DNA of 64,000 nucleotides from assembly GCA_028023455.1 (NCBI GenBank), contig JAQFVV010012422.1, positions 7,925,210-7,989,209 of the forward strand, in the 5' to 3' direction. Shown here in pieces: positions 12,391 through 24,599 of the stretch (positions are counted from its first letter, which is position 1; each line of letters begins with the position of its first letter). The translations under genes and the position numbers were made by a program. This DNA comes from Epiperipatus broadwayi. Its lineage: Eukaryota > Onychophora > Udeonychophora > Euonychophora > Peripatidae. The notes under the pieces were generated by a model. The model searched no databases. It saw nothing but the letters and a program-made list of their open reading frames with translations, and was not told the origin of the DNA.

Positions 12391-13462
12391 ATTAACTTAA
12401 AATTTCTTGCTATTGCATGGTAAGTGACTGAACATTTTTAAAATCATATATTTAATTCAAAATAACCAATTAAACAAATCTCTTCCACAGTAAAGTTTAA
12501 ACAGTTAAATAATACAATCTGGATAACTAATTTTTCCTATATTAATTGTTATAAATCTTCTATTTCAGAACCAAATCTTGTAGTTTCTATATTCAAAATA
12601 TTTTGTAAGAGATGTAATTAAGGATTTTCAACTCTTAGACTAGATGGTATTAAATATCATGTAAATTTTTTATACCATGAAACAAAAATATTCTATTCAG
12701 TCATTTGCATTTATGGAATCAACTTTTAATCTATATTTTGTTTCAGAAAATAGTGTTTTATTATTTCCTATTGATATTAAATATTGATCTCTATTTAATG
12801 GGTAACATAAACCAAGTTGTATCAATCTTGGAAATTCATTTACTCACAGTTGAAAGGCAACCGGTCTTAAAATGAACTTTTAAAAAGTAAATCTAACTAA
12901 AGATAATATAGTTATCTTAATAAAAATAACAAAACAATGTTTCCAATTGTTTTCACAACTGCTACCAAAAAGGAATTCGTTACTTGTGAGTTTTCAAGTA
13001 TACCAAGATGGCGTCCGTATTTTTGAGGGCCTATAATCTACTGAATACGTGCCAGTTGTTAAATTAAAACAAAATTAATAAATCAATAATTAAATTTGGA
13101 AAAAAAAGGGAATAAATTCTGATAAATTTCATTAAAAAGCTTTATTTCAATTTTTTTTAATATTTATAACGTGGTAAACAAGACGATCTTTAAAAAAGCA
13201 ATTATTTCCAGGTTGAATAAAATAAGCATTTTAAACAATACATATCTATAAAATCCATGTTAAGCAAATAAAATCTTTTTTCATGACAAAAAAGATTACG
13301 GAAAGCAAATCTTATAAAGTTACTTTCTTTTAGCATAGAGAACCGCATAAAAACATCTTAATTGGTAGTATTTATATCACATCGTTATTGTAATATTTAA
13401 TGAACATTGTTATTTAAAATTCAAGAATAAAAGCAGACAGTCTCATTAAAGTTGGGATGTAG
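12391..13462. other. AT-rich intergenic, nothing recognised
   Basis: No supported gene or repeat up to the target duplication of the hAT element. Confidence 0.5.
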
Positions 13463-13470
13463 CTTTAAAT

Positions 13471-13490
13471 CAAGAATTCCCAAAGTGTTT
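13471..13490 (+). repeat. hAT left terminal inverted repeat
   Basis: CAAGAATTCCCAAAGTGTTT, directly after the duplicated CTTTAAAT. Confidence 0.85.
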
Positions 13491-14162
13491 GATATCAACC
13501 CCCTGTGTCGATTTGAACTTTCTAGGGGTCGATTGTTTCAGTAAAAAAAATGTGGGGGTCAATGACTGCAAACAAAGACTCCCTTACTACTGCTATTTGT
13601 TTGTTACTTCAAACTATCTATGATTCCAATAGGTATTTAATTAAGAAGTAAAATAATTCTAAAAACACTTTTTTGATAAAAACACATTACATACCAAACT
13701 TGCGGAAAAAAAAGGTAAAATGTGTCATTAAAAGAGTCACATGTAAGAAAACATGAAAATACATGTAGCACAAACATGTCTATGCATTATCTCATCGATC
13801 ATATCAAAGCAAGCGCAGACATAAAAAAAACCATTGCATATCCGCACTTGCTCATGATGAAATGAGAGGATATTCGATATTAGCAAAATCTATCAGTCTT
13901 GTATGGTCATGCTTTCATAAAATACTATAAATTGCTTCCTTTGATGTGACATATACTTATTTGTGATTTGAACTTTGAATATAATTATTTATTGAGGAGC
14001 AATACTTACGAAAAAGAAAATCAGAGGATACAGTATATTTATTCCAGTTTGAACAAAAATCTTCTATTTCAATTAAGTACCCACTTTATTGCTTTTTTTT
14101 TTATCACAGGGACAGTCAAACTTGTTTGTTAATAAAAGTTTTTATTTCTTACAATAATAATA

Positions 14163-15895
14163 TGACTGAATCAAAAAAGAAATGCAGACAGTACAGCTTG
14201 GACTATTAGAATCTAGGATTTGTCCCATCATTATCAAACAAACATTTATTAATGTGCCTCATATGCGAAAAAGTATTTAACAATGACACTATAAAAACAT
14301 TAAAACTAGCAGATAACTTGAACACAATTCACTCTGACAAACACTAAAAAGATTTGTCATACTTTCAATCACTTAAATATAAAATTGTGAAGAGCACTAT
14401 GATAGATAATATGTTTCTTTCATCATCGAAGCAAAATTATAATGGATTAAGGCATCATACAATATATCCCTACTCATCATGAAGTCTGGCAAGCTGCAAG
14501 CCACAGGGCAGAAACTGATTGTACTAGCTATCGTTGAGATATTGAATACTATACTCCATAGACCTGCACAAGATGTTATAAAAAGGATTCATTTGAGCAA
14601 TAACACAGTTCAAAGACATATGGACAAAGGTGGAAAACTGTTTGAGTAATTATTCGCAAAAAAACGTTTTTTTTATCCCCAATTGGATGAGTCAACATTA
14701 TCCAGTAATGAACATTTATTGCTGACATACATTCATTTTATTCAAGATCAGAAAGTGCTTGAAGATCTGCTTTTTGCTAGAACTTTAGAAATTGATACTA
14801 GAGGAGAATCAATTTTTAATTTAATAGAGATATTTTTCATAAAAAAAGTTATTCCATTGACAAATATAATGTCTGTTGTAACAAATGGAGCACCAGCTAT
14901 AATTTGTCAGTATCACAGTTTCATAATTTACTTGAAACACCATATACCTGAAATGCTTGTAGTTCATTGGATAATCCATAGACAACCTTTAGTAGCCAGA
15001 ACTTTACTGACAAATTGCATGAATCATTTCAGTTTGTTATAACAGCTGTGAACAAAATTGAAGTAATGATTTGAACACTAGACTGTCCCAGATTATGTGA
15101 GGAAAGTGATGAAGATTTATATCAATTGGTTCTCCATACCGAAGTGTGCTGGCTTTCTAAAGGTATATGTTTGGCAAGATTTTTTTGCACTTTTTAAATC
15201 GATTTTAGAATTTTTTAGGCTTCCATTTTGAAAAAAATTTTACTTAAGAATAAAACAAATATTGCTTATTTAATTGACTTATTTGGCAAATTTGATGATG
15301 TTAATTTACAACTGCAAGGAGACAACTTGAATCTTGTCAAAGCAAAATCGGTCATATTGGCTTTTGTTGTCAGATTAATGTTTTTAAGCAAAATATTACA
15401 AGATCTGAACTTTCCTAGTTCCCCAACTTATTTAAGATAGGTACAATCCAAGAAGAAAACATCTTGCTGTATGTCAAACACTTGGAGGCTCTTCATTTAG
15501 ATTTCAAAACCAAGTTCAAAGATATTTTATCATTGGAAATTCTGGACTGGATAATAAACCCATATGCAGAACCAAATATAATTTTGCAAGATGAGCCGAT
15601 AACTATCAGCACAAATGAGGATCTCAATGTACAATTCATACAGGGTTATCAAAAGTTTTGACTACCACAAGATCTTCCACTTCTATACTCTGCTCTATGG
15701 ATTGTTGCACAAAAATTATTTGCTGACATTTCCATCGTATCTAGTAGAGAGAGGCTTCAGTATAGTTTTAAACCTGCTTCAGAACAGACATAGACTGCAT
15801 TTCACTGAACGTGGAGATTTGAGAATGCAACTCACTAATTTAAAACCGGACATAGATAAATTGTTGACAGATCACGAGGTGCACCCATCTCAATA
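14163..15895 (+). pseudogene. hAT transposase, ZBED5/FAM200-like, broken
   Basis: Fragments in several frames together cover most of a ZBED5-type transposase. The start MTESKKKCRQY is followed by a BED zinc finger (CLICEKVF with downstream H...H in HSDKH). Next come the catalytic-domain motifs MDESTLSSNEHLLLTYIHF, DTRGESIFNLIE and TNGAPAI (14683-15042), then VHWIIHRQPLVAR, TEVCWLSKG (about 15138), and the C-terminal dimerisation block VERGFSIVLNLLQNRHRL with LKPDIDKLLTDHEVHPSQ (15615-15896). Stop codons near 14208 and elsewhere plus frameshifts near 15040, 15440 and 15660 make it non-functional. Similar proteins were domesticated in vertebrates, but the flanking TIRs and target duplication show this is a transposon copy. 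Confidence 0.92.
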
Positions 15896-16320
15896 AATTC
15901 AGTTTTCCAAGCTAATTTATTTGGCATTCTTATTTTTATAATTCTGATTAAAATCTTTCATTATTGTAATTTTGTTGATGTTTAATTCTATCGGAATATA
16001 TTAATTTTTTCACGTCATTTTTATGTTTAATAAAATGATTTCAATATTTGTACTTATTTTGAATTAACATATTTATTTCATAAATATCAAAAATTAAAAA
16101 AAAACTCGGCTCGTATTTTTTTTGCTTTAATTAACGCCATATTCCGTAGTCTTTGATCTTTTTCAATCATTAATTACAAGTGATTAAAATGAAAAGTTTG
16201 ATATCTAGTGAAATATTTAATATCTGAGTACTGTACAAATTTATTAATTTGAGTAAGTAAAGTAAATGACTATAGAGTGGACGGTTTTAAAAGTTTTTGA
16301 TAAAGGAGTCTGCAGCCGAA

Positions 16321-16338
16321 AAACGTTGGGAATTCTTA
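16321..16338 (-). repeat. hAT right terminal inverted repeat
   Basis: AAACGTTGGGAATTCTTA, the imperfect complement of the left end, followed directly by CTTTAAAT. Confidence 0.85.
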
Positions 16339-16346
16339 CTTTAAAT

Positions 16347-17579
16347 AATGAGTTATTTAAAATATATATAGTCATGGAAATGGCAAGAAATGAATAACAT
16401 TTTATCTCTTTATATTAGCATCATTCTGCCTAATTATTCAACTCGTTTTCTGCAGCATGGTTAATAGGTAGCTTAAATTATGGAATTAATTTATATTATA
16501 TGTATCAGTAAAGGGCGTAGGTATTCCAAAGAGTTATAATTTTCAAATTCCCTCTTTATAATCAGTTAAAAATCTTTCTTTTTCCATTAATTAAATCGTG
16601 GCTCACGTAAAAAGAATAAGGAGGGTGTGAGAGAAATCGATTTGTGTTATATAATAACAGAGATAATCATTGAGAAGCTTGAAAAGATTAAATTTGGGCT
16701 TCCTTTGGGAAAAACTTTGTACCCTTAAATATTCATTAACCTTCTAAAATACTTATATATTTATGAATATTTTAATAAACATTTTGTCAGTTATTCTGGA
16801 AGTCATACGATATTCAAGGATCCATTCCACATAGTAGTTACTAAAGTGTTTTTGCCTTTTTCAGCTGAGATTCAGTACAGATACAATAACATTCAGTTCA
16901 TATCCATGTAAATCTGTATCAATAGAATATTAAATGCTCTAATACTTACTTTTTTGAAATATATTTTTTTAAGTTCTCTGTTCAAGTCAGTAGGAATTTA
17001 TTTAGGTGATAGTATATTATGGTCAAGTGGTCAAGTATTACATCAATACTACTTCTCTGTGTATGATACATTGTTTGATCGAGGTGAAAGCCACATACTA
17101 TTATTATTATCATTCATTCTCAGCATCATTAGCACCTATTCAAAAATAACCTTAACTCCAAATCAAAAAAAGAGAGAGATGACGAAAAAGAATAAAAAGT
17201 AAAAATGAGTTTTGACCACAATTAAACAAAGTAATCTATAAAACAGATCTACATATATTATATGGTTTCTTTAAGCTGATATATCACTTTGAAGGCTGCC
17301 TTTCAATTTATACAGTGAATTTTCCTATTGAAAGACTTCATCATTTTTTTTAATTGTGACTCTTCATTGCATTCTATTTTCAGCCATATCATCCTAATGA
17401 AAACAATCAATCTTTGTAAGATATATCAGTCTGCCTTTCCTGTAAAAACTATGGTCAAATTCACATTAAATTCTCTATAAATTTAATTATGACCCTAGGT
17501 CATTCTAACTAATTCAATTATGCATATTAAGTTAAACTCTTTTTAAGTTCCAATTTACTTACAAGGAGATACTAAAAAA
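16347..17579. other. Intergenic, no recognised gene
   Basis: An 82-codon plus-strand frame at 16954-17202 matches nothing I recognise. Otherwise AT-rich. Confidence 0.4.
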
Positions 17580-17755
17580 AACCTGCATCATTCTCTGGTT
17601 GGTGAATGCATTGTAGTACAGGCTTCTACTGCTAGATAATGTGTGTGGTAACCCCTCCTATATTAGTCTATCAACTAGCATTATCAGGTGAAGTTGTGGA
17701 GCTGTGTAGTAAATGTTTTTGTTATGTGTGTCTCACTTATTTGTCCATTTTTGTG

Positions 17756-18260
17756 ATGACTGAAAAGTTGAAACAATATAAAATTCTGTTTTCCTTTAGA
17801 GAAAACAGCAGGGAAAACAATTGTAATGCTTGCAAGAACATCTGGGGAAAACACAAATGTATGAATGGTTTAATGAAAGGGTTTGAATTTACTATGTCCC
17901 AAAAATCTATGACGAGTGAAGTCCAATGTTAAGACAGTGCCATTTTTTTTACCCAAAATTCGTTGTTCATTCACAGTTCATTCATAATGGACAATGATTT
18001 TACCTACAAGTTCTAAAACGTTTGCATGATGCGGTAAAATTTAAATATTCTAATTTGTAGCAAATTGGGCAATGCGAGTTTCATCATGATAATGGGTCAC
18101 ACCATATTTACATGATTGTACTCCATGCAACTTCTTTTTATCCACCCCAAATGAAAAAAATGTCTCAAAAGAAAAGGTTTTGTAGGAAATGAAGGATAAA
18201 ACATTAAAAGGCAGCACTTTGTAAGTGCATTGCATCGAATGAACTGTATTTTGAAGAAAT
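17756..18260 (+). pseudogene. mariner-family transposase relic 1
   Basis: The start MTEKLKQYKILFSF is the N-terminal helix-turn-helix region seen in mariner/GVQW-type transposases. Downstream, in shifted frames, come VVHSQFIHNGQ and LKRLHDAVKF, and then HHDNGSHH with YPPQMKK, which corresponds to the HDNA..H...YSPDL block holding the second catalytic aspartate. Frameshifts, stops and internal deletions are present. It shares structure with the relic at 27501-28040, so both derive from one family. Terminal repeats were not resolved. Confidence 0.72.
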
Positions 18261-18340
18261 TCAGTTTACAACAACTAAAAATAAATTCACATTTATTAAT
18301 TATAAAATTCTGTTTATTTTTTGTACTCCTTCATATATAT

Positions 18341-19100
18341 GCTAATGATATTTATATATATATTCTCATTAAGTTATGAATAAATTTAATGTTTGAATGC
18401 AATTTGGAGTAACTATTCACTACATCAAAACCGGAAGAAGTGTGTCAAATATGAAAGAGATGAATTGAGAAAGATGATAGGTTGCAGCTATGGTGGACTA
18501 TATAATGGCTTTTTTTTTAATTTATGGGTACAAAAATAATACAAAAATAATAACAATATTGAGCATATCATGTTGCAAGAACGGTGTATGAACAATTAAT
18601 ACTAATGTCCAATAACTGAAATCACTTTATTACTACCGTTCATTGGCCTTCATATCCAATCTATCAAAGTCTTACATCCAGCAAACCAAAGACCAAATTG
18701 ATTTGTTTTATTAATATTATCAATGCATTTTCAGAATCTTAGAAGCATTCTTAAATGAAATTTCCCCAGTATCTTCATGTTATGATGATAAGAGATCCAC
18801 ATCTCACTTCCATGCAATAAACGCTGGTAATCATTTGTCAATTCTTTTTATTATTCTGGGATTTTCTCCAGATGGAATAGTACTGTTTGTCAAACTTAAC
18901 ATATTTTATTTATTTTACAAACCTATTAAAAATTATAATGCAGTAATGAGTTTTATAGTGTAGAGGCAAACATCTGACTGGCCATGCCTATAATCGGGAT
19001 TGGAATTTTGGTCTGAGTATAACTTTTTTTTTTTCAATTTTAGAATTTTTTTAAAATTCAAGTAGTTGTCACATACCCAATCCAGATAATTATATAATTT
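18341..19100. other. Intergenic with possible LINE fragment
   Basis: On the minus strand near 18660-18860 a degraded frame reads LLHGSEMW, resembling the LLYGSETW motif that follows the reverse transcriptase in many LINEs. Stops interrupt it, so the call is weak. Confidence 0.3.
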
Positions 19101-19104
19101 TTTT

Positions 19105-19212
19105 TTCCATATGTCATAGCATCAGCCGGGAGGCGAACCCGCAACAACCGTCTGCAACCAACTGCGCTTGCAAGGCGGCTGCGCTGACTTCTCAGCTAAC
19201 AACGCTTGACAT
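19105..19212 (-). repeat. tRNA-derived SINE, minus strand
   Basis: On the minus strand it reads CAAGCGTTGTTAGCTGAG..., an anticodon-like loop CTTGCAA, then a B-box-like GGGTTCGCCTCCCGG. It shares GTTGGTTGCAGACGGT with the copy at 60908-61008. An insertion in the variable region and lack of a clean cloverleaf argue against a working tRNA. Confidence 0.65.
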
Positions 19213-20334
19213 ATATAATTTTGGTTGGTACATGGGTATTTTTAACTAGATGGTTAAACAAAAGATAAAACGTCCAAATCTTTGTCAATCGATAATTAGC
19301 CATCTGATAAGTAATGCCGTCTCCACCTTCGCAGTATTAAAAGCGCTTTGCCAGATCGTGGGCTATTTAAAAAGTTTTACCAATCATACCTATATTTCAT
19401 AGATACGCTATGGACAAAACATTAATCTTCGAAAGGATAGGAGGAAAAGATGTCGTTATACATATATTATTAGACTTTAAAATTATATCTTTGGTTTGTG
19501 TGTGTGTGTGTGTATGAGATAAGATCATTATTTTGACGATCGTTTCATTAAACGTTTTGTCCTATTTCTTATAAACTTGTCACATTTCATTTAAAATTGG
19601 CACAAGGCGAATTATCTTCAAGTAAAATCCCTCACAAAGTTTTGTTGTAACCGGATATATTACAAAATACAAGACTTGAATAACTTATTTTTTAATTTAT
19701 AAAAATAATAATTTCGTAAAAAATATTAATTTTTAAAGCAACATTTAGCTCATTTCAGTAATAAATTATTTTCCGACGTTTTATATTACGTAAAAATATT
19801 CTAAACTTAAGCTGCGTTAACAATTAATTTATCATTACCAGCCGCCTTGTTTGCTAAACGTTATCAACCTTCTAAAAATACTTCGTGGTTAATAATAATA
19901 GGTTTGGTAATCGTATCGGGAAGTTATAAAAATTGATTGTTTTTTGACAGATATGCTTAATTATAGAAAATAAATAAAACTATTATATATGCATTATACA
20001 ATATGTTTGGCTTAGAAGTTATTAAATCTTATCACACTTCTCAGTTAACTAGATCCTCCATATTGCATAGAGCTTCATGATGTAATAGTTAGGATGTCCC
20101 AGAATTCAAATCCGGATACAGTTTGAAACTTTCAAATGTTTTTTGCTTAATAAGTAGATATTATTTATTTGTAATTATATATTGGATTCTTTCCATTAGC
20201 TAGTAATAATTATTAAATGTTTATAGAAAAATTAAAACTTTATTCTTTATTTAAATGCATTCATCAGTTAATAATAATAAATGGGTTAGTAAATAATCTA
20301 ATATTTTAAGTTATACTATACTTATCTCTTCTCC
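19213..20334. other. AT-rich intergenic
   Basis: A short (GT)n run near 19497-19513. A weak tRNA-like B box (AATTCAAATCCGG) near 20104-20116. No gene is supported. Confidence 0.4.
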
Positions 20335-20455
20335 AGATGTTGCTAGCCTGACTACTAACAATATTAGCATGGGAATCGAACCTGGGATTTTCAGTTTTGT
20401 GAATAATGGATTTAAGATGGCATACTAACCAACTAAGCTTTTAAGGCAGCAGTTA
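20335..20455 (-). repeat. tRNA-like SINE head, minus strand
   Basis: On the minus strand it reads AGCTTAGTTGGTTAGTATGCC (A-box-like) and, about 50 bp on, CCCAGGTTCGATTCCCATG, which contains a perfect B box GGTTCGATTCC. Confidence 0.55.
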
Positions 20456-20570
20456 AATATCAATTTTATATACTTATCTATAAAGGTTCTACTGATTTTC
20501 CACTTTTTTCTCAAAAGCAAGGTTAACTACAGTTTTCAAATATTACAAAATTTTCTATTTTGTCTTTGAT

Positions 20571-20800
20571 AGTAGCCTAGTTAATTAGAGTACCTTAAAT
20601 TCAGTATTTAAAGACTCAGATTCAATTCCAGGTTACTACTGTATTGGTCAGGCAACAATTCTTAAAGAAAAGAAGAAAATAGTACCACTTAAAACATTGT
20701 ATTATAAACTAATCTGCATGTTATTGATGACAGTTTAATGTATTTGAAAAGTTTAAATAAAGTTTTAATGTTTCTAAGAATCTTTAGCATTCAAATCTAG
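20571..20800 (+). repeat. tRNA-derived SINE with body (family C)
   Basis: A-box-like TAGCCTAGTTAATTAGAG at 20573-20590 and B-box-like ATTCAATTCC at 20620 are followed by a body with ACTTAAAACATTGTATTATA and a tail TTTAAATAAAGTTTTAATG. The body and tail recur at 24600-24790. Confidence 0.6.
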
Positions 20801-21959
20801 GTAATGGAAATGACCCACCTGTTATAGTAAGGAGGTGATGAATGTTTTAAAATAATCATAGTTGATTAAATAAGTGTCTGTCTATGTAATGACCACAGAA
20901 TAAATAACATCATGTTTATTACTAACAAGAAGAGTTTTTCTGCACTTATGGGTACTGAACCTGTGACTCACAACTTTTTATCTGTATTGTTGTTGTTTTT
21001 GGTAATCTGTCAGGTTAGCGTATTAGTAAAATGATATATTTGACAATTAAGGATTCTTGAACCAAAGTTCATCCTGTCACTTTCAAGATAAAAAGTCACA
21101 TGACCTCCCAATACAATTATTTATTTGCTTTCTGCAGCTTAGTGCAATTATAGAGTGATGAACAAAATTCAATCCATTATCTCTGGTGCTCTAATCACAT
21201 GATCTCTTGAGCAATTAACTGTGATTATTACCCCCCCCCCTCTTTGGTAAAAACTGAGTGAAATAAACAGTGTTGTGTTATGATAAATTACTTTTAATTC
21301 TACAGAAAAGCTTTAATTTTGCAAAAGAAAAGCTATAAATACATTTTTCAGTTTTTCTGTATTATAATTCGTTGTTGTTGCTGTTGTTTTCACTCTTTAT
21401 GTTTCAATCAAATTTCATCTGACATTGACTGGATAGTATAGAGTTTTTATAATAATAATAGAAATTGACACATGCATGTGGAAAATCCCAAATTTGCATT
21501 CACACACACACATTTATATAGGTCATATATGATAAATTAGGTGTTTTTATCTCCATATTGCATATTATAACCTTTTAAAATATATTGTAAAAAAAATTAA
21601 CAAAAAGGCTTAGTTTCCCATCTTCATATTTAATTCATTTATCTTCTTATACGACAAAAATTATTCATGCTCTTGGTTAAAATGTTGCTGATTAATTTGC
21701 ATATGTATATGCAGTATACCGGCTCCATGTACTTGTTGTTTTTCTGATATGAAACTCCAGATTACTCAGGAGACTCTGATTAGTAATGACTAATAAACTT
21801 TTTGAATGCATGGTTAATATCAAGATTTAAAATATAGATATAATTTTATACTAGATGTATTAAATAGTGTTTAATCACTTATTCCGCATGTTACCATATA
21901 TATATATATTGTAATGATCAAGCTTGATATGCAAGTTTGAACTGCAAGCTTGTAAATAA
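20801..21959. other. Intergenic with weak tRNA-like pieces
   Basis: A B-box-like GGTTCAGTACC (minus) lies near 20950-20960. A 10-C run lies at 21231-21240. A short ATATATATAT run lies near 21899. No gene is supported. Confidence 0.4.
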
Positions 21960-21989
21960 CAATAACAACAACAACAACAACAACAACAA
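21960..21989. repeat. (AAC)n microsatellite at gap edge
   Basis: ACAACAACA units run directly into the gap, which may explain why the assembly broke here. Confidence 0.9.
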
Positions 21990-22489
21990 NNNNNNNNNNN
22001 NNNNNNNNNNNNNNNNNNNNNNNNNNNNNNNNNNNNNNNNNNNNNNNNNNNNNNNNNNNNNNNNNNNNNNNNNNNNNNNNNNNNNNNNNNNNNNNNNNNN
22101 NNNNNNNNNNNNNNNNNNNNNNNNNNNNNNNNNNNNNNNNNNNNNNNNNNNNNNNNNNNNNNNNNNNNNNNNNNNNNNNNNNNNNNNNNNNNNNNNNNNN
22201 NNNNNNNNNNNNNNNNNNNNNNNNNNNNNNNNNNNNNNNNNNNNNNNNNNNNNNNNNNNNNNNNNNNNNNNNNNNNNNNNNNNNNNNNNNNNNNNNNNNN
22301 NNNNNNNNNNNNNNNNNNNNNNNNNNNNNNNNNNNNNNNNNNNNNNNNNNNNNNNNNNNNNNNNNNNNNNNNNNNNNNNNNNNNNNNNNNNNNNNNNNNN
22401 NNNNNNNNNNNNNNNNNNNNNNNNNNNNNNNNNNNNNNNNNNNNNNNNNNNNNNNNNNNNNNNNNNNNNNNNNNNNNNNNNNNNNNNNN
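21990..22489. other. Assembly gap, 500 N
   Basis: Exactly 500 undetermined bases, a typical placeholder size. Any reading frame across it is meaningless. Confidence 0.98.
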
Positions 22490-22621
22490 CTCTTCCGCTC
22501 TTACATATATTAAAAATATATGAGTGTGAAATATTAATTAAATTTGAAGGTGAAGATCTCTTAAGCAGTCACAAAATAATATTGTTTATACAATGGTTGG
22601 AGAGATCTTCACTTTTAACAG

Positions 22622-22920
22622 ATTTATATATCATTATCATCATCATCATTGCCAAACATTATTAATCTACTGCAGAATGAATGTTTTTCCAAGTTCAATT
22701 CATCTTTTCCAATCTCTAGCCTTCCTTCTTCACATCACCCCAGAACACTTCCTTATTTTATCAATCCATCTCACACATGGTCTCTTTCTAGGTCATTTAC
22801 AATCTCTTGGAATCCATTTTAAGATTTCAACTATTAATCTATTATCATATCTTCTAACAATATGTCCAGCCCAATTCCACTTCAATCTCTTAATTTTTTC
22901 AATGATGTCAGTAACTTTTA
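22622..22920 (-). mobile_element. RTE LINE 3' tail fragment
   Basis: On the minus strand it encodes the C-terminal region found in the copy at 34.8-37.0 kb (KLKW.W..H motif, then DEI, then W), preceded on the plus strand by ATCATCATCATCATT, the RTE 3' simple tail. 5'-truncated. Confidence 0.8.
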
Positions 22921-22977
22921 TTATTAAAAAAAATTATACAAATATAAATAAAATGTCTGTTATAGAATAATAATTGT

Positions 22978-23278
22978 AATATAGGGTATATGAGCACAGA
23001 CTTTCAGATGACCCATCACTCTCCACTCTATCTAATAACACTGATACACTCAAGCACATATATGTTGAAAAGATAAATAATCACCAATATACATATTTCA
23101 TGCTAAACCAGCAATCATCAGTTGGTCCAGATTATCATTTCCCACACATATATACTATAAGTGCTCAGATATATATATATATTAAGATAGACAATCTTTA
23201 TACTTTAATGGACAGGCACCAATCTACTACCCACTCCAACTCTTCAACCATCCATCCAATTGAAAATCTGATGATGCA
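22978..23278 (-). mobile_element. Family A single arm, minus sense
   Basis: Begins with the tRNA-like end (GAGCACAGACTTTCAGATGA) and ends at ATTGAAAATCTGATGATG. It abuts the Penelope-like relic. Confidence 0.78.
23077..23136 (-). ncRNA. Hammerhead ribozyme (type I), family A, minus
   Basis: Minus strand: outer stem I GAUAAUC (23136-23130) pairs with GAUUAU (23082-23077). Inner stem I CCAA pairs with UUGG (23087-23084). Core CUGAUGA, stem II UGCU/AGCA with loop GGUUU and a U-U core-proximal mismatch, GAA, stem III AUA/UAU with loop UG, then the AUA triplet. Cleavage is predicted between 23088 and 23087. The core is complete. Confidence 0.65.
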
Positions 23279-24105
23279 GAAATATTTTCAGTTAATTTCT
23301 TAACCTTCTTCAACTGAAGCCCATTTAAATTCCAGTTTAACTGAAGGTAAACATCATCAAGTTATATCCCAAAATTTATAACTTTTAAATTCACACATTG
23401 TCTGTTAACTACAGATATCCCGTTTCTCTTTAACAAAATTGATTTCTTAATTTCTCTTTTATTATAGTTTCCCTCCTTATGAAGGATCTTAGCATTTTCT
23501 AGATTGAAATTGAAAGTAAAGTCACATTTTTTTATGATCAAAGAAGAGAAATGCCATCATCAAATTAATATTTCTTTTATTTTTTATACATTTACATAGC
23601 AGTTGTTCCTCTTTTAACATTTTGTTAAAATTACTTTTAGATTCACCTATGTATGAAGCCTTGCACTTACATATAATTTGATATACAATATTATTTTTTT
23701 TCTTCATGGGTATAATATTTTTGAATAATTAAGCCAATATGCTAACATTAAATGGAGCACAAAATAAAACATAATATAAATCTCCATATCTGTATTTAAA
23801 AAAAAATTAGCTTGATTATATGTAACATGGAATAGATATCCATTTTTTATCATTGATTTTCTGCTTCTTTAAATTAGTATATATATTTTAAAATTGACAT
23901 AAAGTATAAAAAATTTATTTATTATTATATCCAATTGCAAACAACTTTTTTGTAAATATTTCAATATTTTGGGATTTATTACTTTTATAATGACATAATT
24001 TCTTGTGGTGAATAAAAAAGATCTAAGACTTGTCATCTTAAGCACAACTGATATTTTTGATTTGCAATGTATATCATTTTTTCTTGCAAAGATTTAGTTC
24101 TCAAT

Positions 24106-24390
24106 TTCATCATCATCACCAACAATTATCAATCCATTGCAGGCTGAAGATCTCTCCAAGTTCAATCCATCTTCTCTGATCTTTAGCTTCTCTTCTCCAC
24201 ATCACTCATGCACACTTTCTTATTTCATCCATCCATCTCACATGTGATCTCTTTTTAGGTCTTTTACAATATCTTAGAATCCACTTTAAGAATTTGATTG
24301 TGCATCTATCATCATTTTTTTTAAAAACATGTTCAGCCCAACTCCACTTCAATCTTTTATTTTTTTCAATGAGGTCAGTAGCACCTGTAG
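24106..24390 (-). mobile_element. RTE LINE tail nested in Penelope-like relic
   Basis: The minus strand reads GATDLIEKNKRLKWSWAEHV and KRSHVRWMDEIRKCA, the RTE C terminus, and ends in the simple tail seen on the plus strand as TCATCATCATCACC. It interrupts the Penelope-like sequence, so it inserted later. Confidence 0.82.
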
Positions 24391-24599
24391 TTCTCAATTT
24401 ATAACTTAATAAATCATCATCACTTATAACATACAAATTAAGACATTTAATAGCTTTATTCTGTTCTTTTTTAACAGTACATTTAAAGCTTATAACTGGG
24501 TTAATTCATCCATAAGACAATTTATATTGTCCTCTTATTCATATTACTGATATATCTTTCCAACATTATCTTGCTATTGTTTTCCCAAAGGTTTGTGGT

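Larger units (their letters stand above)
13471..16338 (+). mobile_element. hAT transposon (ZBED5/FAM200 type), complete ends
   Basis: A 2868-bp element bounded by imperfect terminal inverted repeats (CAAGAATTCCCAAAGTGTTT at 13471-13490; complement of AAACGTTGGGAATTCTTA at the right end). It is flanked by an exact 8-bp target duplication CTTTAAAT at 13463-13470 and 16339-16346. An 8-bp duplication and a TIR of the CAGGGNTTCCCAAA type are diagnostic of hAT. It encloses one transposase pseudogene in plus sense. Confidence 0.93.

Noticed and set aside
14683-15896. Domesticated ZBED5/FAM200 host gene
   Set aside because: Frameshifts and stops, together with TIRs and an exact 8-bp target duplication, show an ordinary dead transposon.
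21937-22665. 242-codon reading frame
   Set aside because: It runs through the 500-N gap and an (AAC)n array.
22593-22970. Serine/leucine-rich 125-codon plus-strand frame
   Set aside because: Antisense reading of the RTE LINE tail; the same antisense pattern recurs at 36667-36987 opposite the intact RTE C terminus.
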